A stretch of DNA of 7,662 nucleotides, taken from the NCBI GenBank assembly GCA_963814985.1, contig CAWFFV010000035.1, positions 1 to 7,662 of the forward strand, read 5' to 3'. A program made the translations under genes and the position numbers. The stretch comes from CAWFFV01 sp963814985. GTDB lineage: Bacteria; Chloroflexota; Ktedonobacteria; Ktedonobacterales; Ktedonobacteraceae. The notes beneath the pieces were generated by a model. The model saw nothing but the letters and a program-made list of their open reading frames with translations, was not told the origin of the DNA and did no database searches. This document shows positions 6,390-7,662 of this stretch, one piece after another (position 1 is the stretch's first letter; every line of letters begins with the position of its first letter).

Positions 6390-6544
6390 GTAACTATTCA
6401 GGTCCCCTTTTCCAGATTCCTCAGTGCCACCACAGGCGCTTCGTAGGTTTTGTTGGCAGCGGCAGGGTTTGCGGCGCAAACCCTGCCGCTGCCAACAAAA
6501 CGAGGGCGAGTCACCGCAGGTGGTGAGAACACCTGAATAGTTAC
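6390..6544. mobile_element. inner ~155-bp MITE-like element
   Basis: GTAACTATTCAGG (6390-6402) and CCTGAATAGTTAC (6532-6544) are perfect 13-bp terminal inverted repeats, nearly the same as those of the outer element. The length is close to that of the degenerate copy at 1336-1488. It lies between TTCATGAGTCATTCCG (6374-6389) and CGGGATGACTCATGAA (6545-6560), which are themselves reverse complements at 15 of 16 positions, so the element occupies the dyad centre of the outer copy. A simple target-site duplication is not visible. Confidence 0.75.
6447..6501. repeat. perfect palindrome, 27-bp arms, 1-nt centre
   Basis: Positions 6447-6473 and 6475-6501 are exact reverse complements around G6474. 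The centre GTTTGCGGCGCAAAC is shared with the copy at 1401-1415. As RNA it would form a very stable hairpin on either strand, and could end transcription of the hydrolase gene or shield its 3' end. Confidence 0.9.
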
Positions 6545-6607
6545 CGGGATGACTCATGAAACAAGAGCGAGCCACCGCAGGCAGCAAGCAAACCTGAGTA
6601 GTTACTC

Positions 6608-7662
6608 TTAAACTTTCAGCAGCGCAATACCGGATGGCCCCTTGAGCACAAAGGGCTGAGTGATAGTATTACCGTATAAATCCTTATAGACACCAGCAGG
6701 CAGCGTAACAGTATACGACGCCGACGAAGAAGGATTTACGATAGTTTTTCCGTTAGAAAAATCTCTCATGTAGACATTTTGAGATTGATACATCCCACTT
6801 GTGGCATGGCCTACGTTTGCATTATACTCAGGAATGAGATTTCAGGTAACCATAATTTGATCCACTATTCGAACTTCTTGCAATGTAGACATAGCTGTGA
6901 GCTCCTTTCACCAGAAGGTAGTTTGCTACCACCCACTGTTTCTGCTCCCGGGTTAGATTGTGATAATCAAAGTTAAAGACCAGGAGTTGCCCCTTCTTCT
7001 GTACGGCAATATCATGAGAAAAACCTGCTTCCAGTTGCCAGTTGCCATCAGTGGTATAGCCATTTGGACCATCAGTATACGCACCTTCACTAAACGCGAG
7101 GTCCGTATAAGGGAGCAGTTGTTCATTGAATGCAAGCGACTGCGAGGTGACGCCTCCGTTGTCAGGACAGAAATTCATTTCCATTGTTGCTCTGGCCTGA
7201 TAGTTATGAACAGCACTATACATAAACTTTGCCCAATTTACGACAGTCTTAGCATACACAGGTCCATGAATGCTTTGAGCATCTCCATACAGATACTTCC
7301 ACACCTTTGAACCATGCGAATCGGTCATCCAGACGCCACAGCGACCCTGCGATGCAGTGTTATCCAGGTTGACATTGTCAAAAGCAATACCATCATACTC
7401 GATAAGCAAAAGCTGGATAGATCCAATTTTGCAGCATAAATTGCAGCACAGAAGGGTTTGTAATATCCAGAGGTACGTTGGGATCTCCAAATTCATAGGC
7501 AAGAGTTTTCTTATCACAAAGGTAAACTAGCCAGTTTGGATGATGAGCCAGAAACCAGCTTTTATCATAATAGACAGGAAAAGATGTGTTACCTTGGATA
7601 TCCACTGGCTCTATCAAATTTCGTATAAAACGACTTGTGAATTGTGCGCGGATCTGTAGGTA
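6608..7662 (-). pseudogene. putative glycoside hydrolase (GHL15-like), two frameshifts, cut by the window edge
   Basis: The gene enters at the right edge, open in frame from 7662 (LQIRAQFTSRFIRNLIEP, VYYDKSWFLAHHPNW, VPLDITNPSVLQFMLQNWIY). One extra base near 7401 shifts the frame. The main middle part then starts EYDGIAFDNVNLD and continues SKVWKYLYGDAQ, TVVNWAKFMYSAVH, MEMNFCPDNGG, DLAFSEGAYTDG, GLEAGFSH-like (NWQLEAGFSHDI), LLVFNFDYHNLTREQKQW and YLLVKGAHSYVYI. One extra A in a run of three (plus strand TTT at 6840-6842) shifts again to NLIPEYNANVGHATSGMYQ, VYMRDFSNGKTIVNPS and LPAGVYKDLYGN, stopping at 6608. YDGIAFDNV followed by a long alpha/beta stretch and a beta C-terminal domain fits the TIM-barrel hypothetical glycosyl hydrolase family GHL15; substrate unknown. 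Probably upstream of the dimethylformamidase-like gene in a surface-polysaccharide context (inference). Confidence 0.75.

Larger units (their letters stand above)
6316..6605. repeat. composite palindromic repeat: outer element interrupted by an inner element of the same family
   Basis: Terminal inverted repeats GTAACTACTCAG (6316-6327) and CTGAGTAGTTAC (6594-6605) bound the outer element. TTCCAGATTCCTCAG occurs at 6336-6350 and again at 6410-6424. The block GCGAG(T or C)CACCGCAGG occurs at 6506-6520 and 6567-6581. Left-flank and right-flank blocks are therefore each present twice in mirror order, as when one element sits inside another. Without the inner copy the outer one is about 135 bp. 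It ends 2 bp from the stop codon of the hydrolase gene (TAA, 6610-6608). No protein is encoded; the minus-strand frame at 6375-6587 is made of repeat. MITE-like is a reasonable label, but no mobilising transposase is in view. Confidence 0.85.

Noticed and set aside
6375..6587. Minus-strand open frame of 70 codons
   Set aside because: It lies entirely within the palindromic repeats and its codons are repeat sequence.
6316..6605. CRISPR array
   Set aside because: The repeated blocks occur only twice, in mirror order, with no regular repeat-spacer unit.
6960..7310. Plus-strand open frame of 116 codons
   Set aside because: It is antisense to the GHL15-like gene, which has clear family features on the minus strand.

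Overview
The window looks like a stretch of a large, repeat-bearing bacterial genome in which most genes are disabled by single-base insertions, deletions or stop codons. Gene content (secreted dimethylformamidase-like protein, putative glycoside hydrolase of the GHL15 type, GPR1/FUN34/YaaH acetate transporter, receiver-domain protein, Pro/Thr-rich secreted jelly-roll protein) and the palindromic repeats would fit a Chloroflexota genome of the Ktedonobacteria kind. That placement is a guess from impression, with no rRNA or marker gene to support it. No tRNA, rRNA, CRISPR array or transposase gene was seen.

Left part (1-3600). Bases 1-412 hold no convincing gene. A broken gene for a membrane-anchored, Pro/Thr-rich surface protein with a C-terminal beta-sandwich domain lies at about 413-1310 (+). 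A degenerate copy of a roughly 155-bp palindromic repeat follows (1336-1488). Then comes a broken receiver-domain (CheY-like) gene (1695-2380, +), a hairpin, and a convergent broken acetate-transporter gene (3271-2550, -). The transporter still carries a near-consensus sigma-70-type promoter (TTGACA, 17 bp, TATAAA) whose -10 is overlapped by a 35-bp operator-like palindrome.

Middle (3600-4470). A small unrecognised protein (3611-3835, +) has an excellent ribosome binding site. A second strong promoter (3860-3888, +) lies ahead of a short helical, phasin-like protein (4077-4407, +, one frameshift). An 18-bp-arm hairpin (4417-4463) closes this block and faces the next gene convergently.

Right part (4509-7662, all on the minus strand). 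A secreted or anchored dimethylformamidase-like protein is split in two by one missing base in a run of seven G. Upstream of it is a GHL15-like hydrolase gene with two single-base frameshifts, which runs off the right edge. Between them, 2 bp past the hydrolase stop, sits a 290-bp composite of two nested palindromic elements, one apparently inserted at the dyad centre of the other, with a perfect 27-bp-arm palindrome in the middle.

The damage is uneven: about seven indels in the 0.7-kb transporter and several in the 0.4-kb receiver domain, but only one in 1.6 kb of the dimethylformamidase-like gene. This argues for real gene decay of different ages over uniform sequencing error, but raw reads would be needed to decide. 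I see no defence, biosynthetic or mobile gene system that could be called a new biological system. The most distinctive item is the nested palindromic repeat family.
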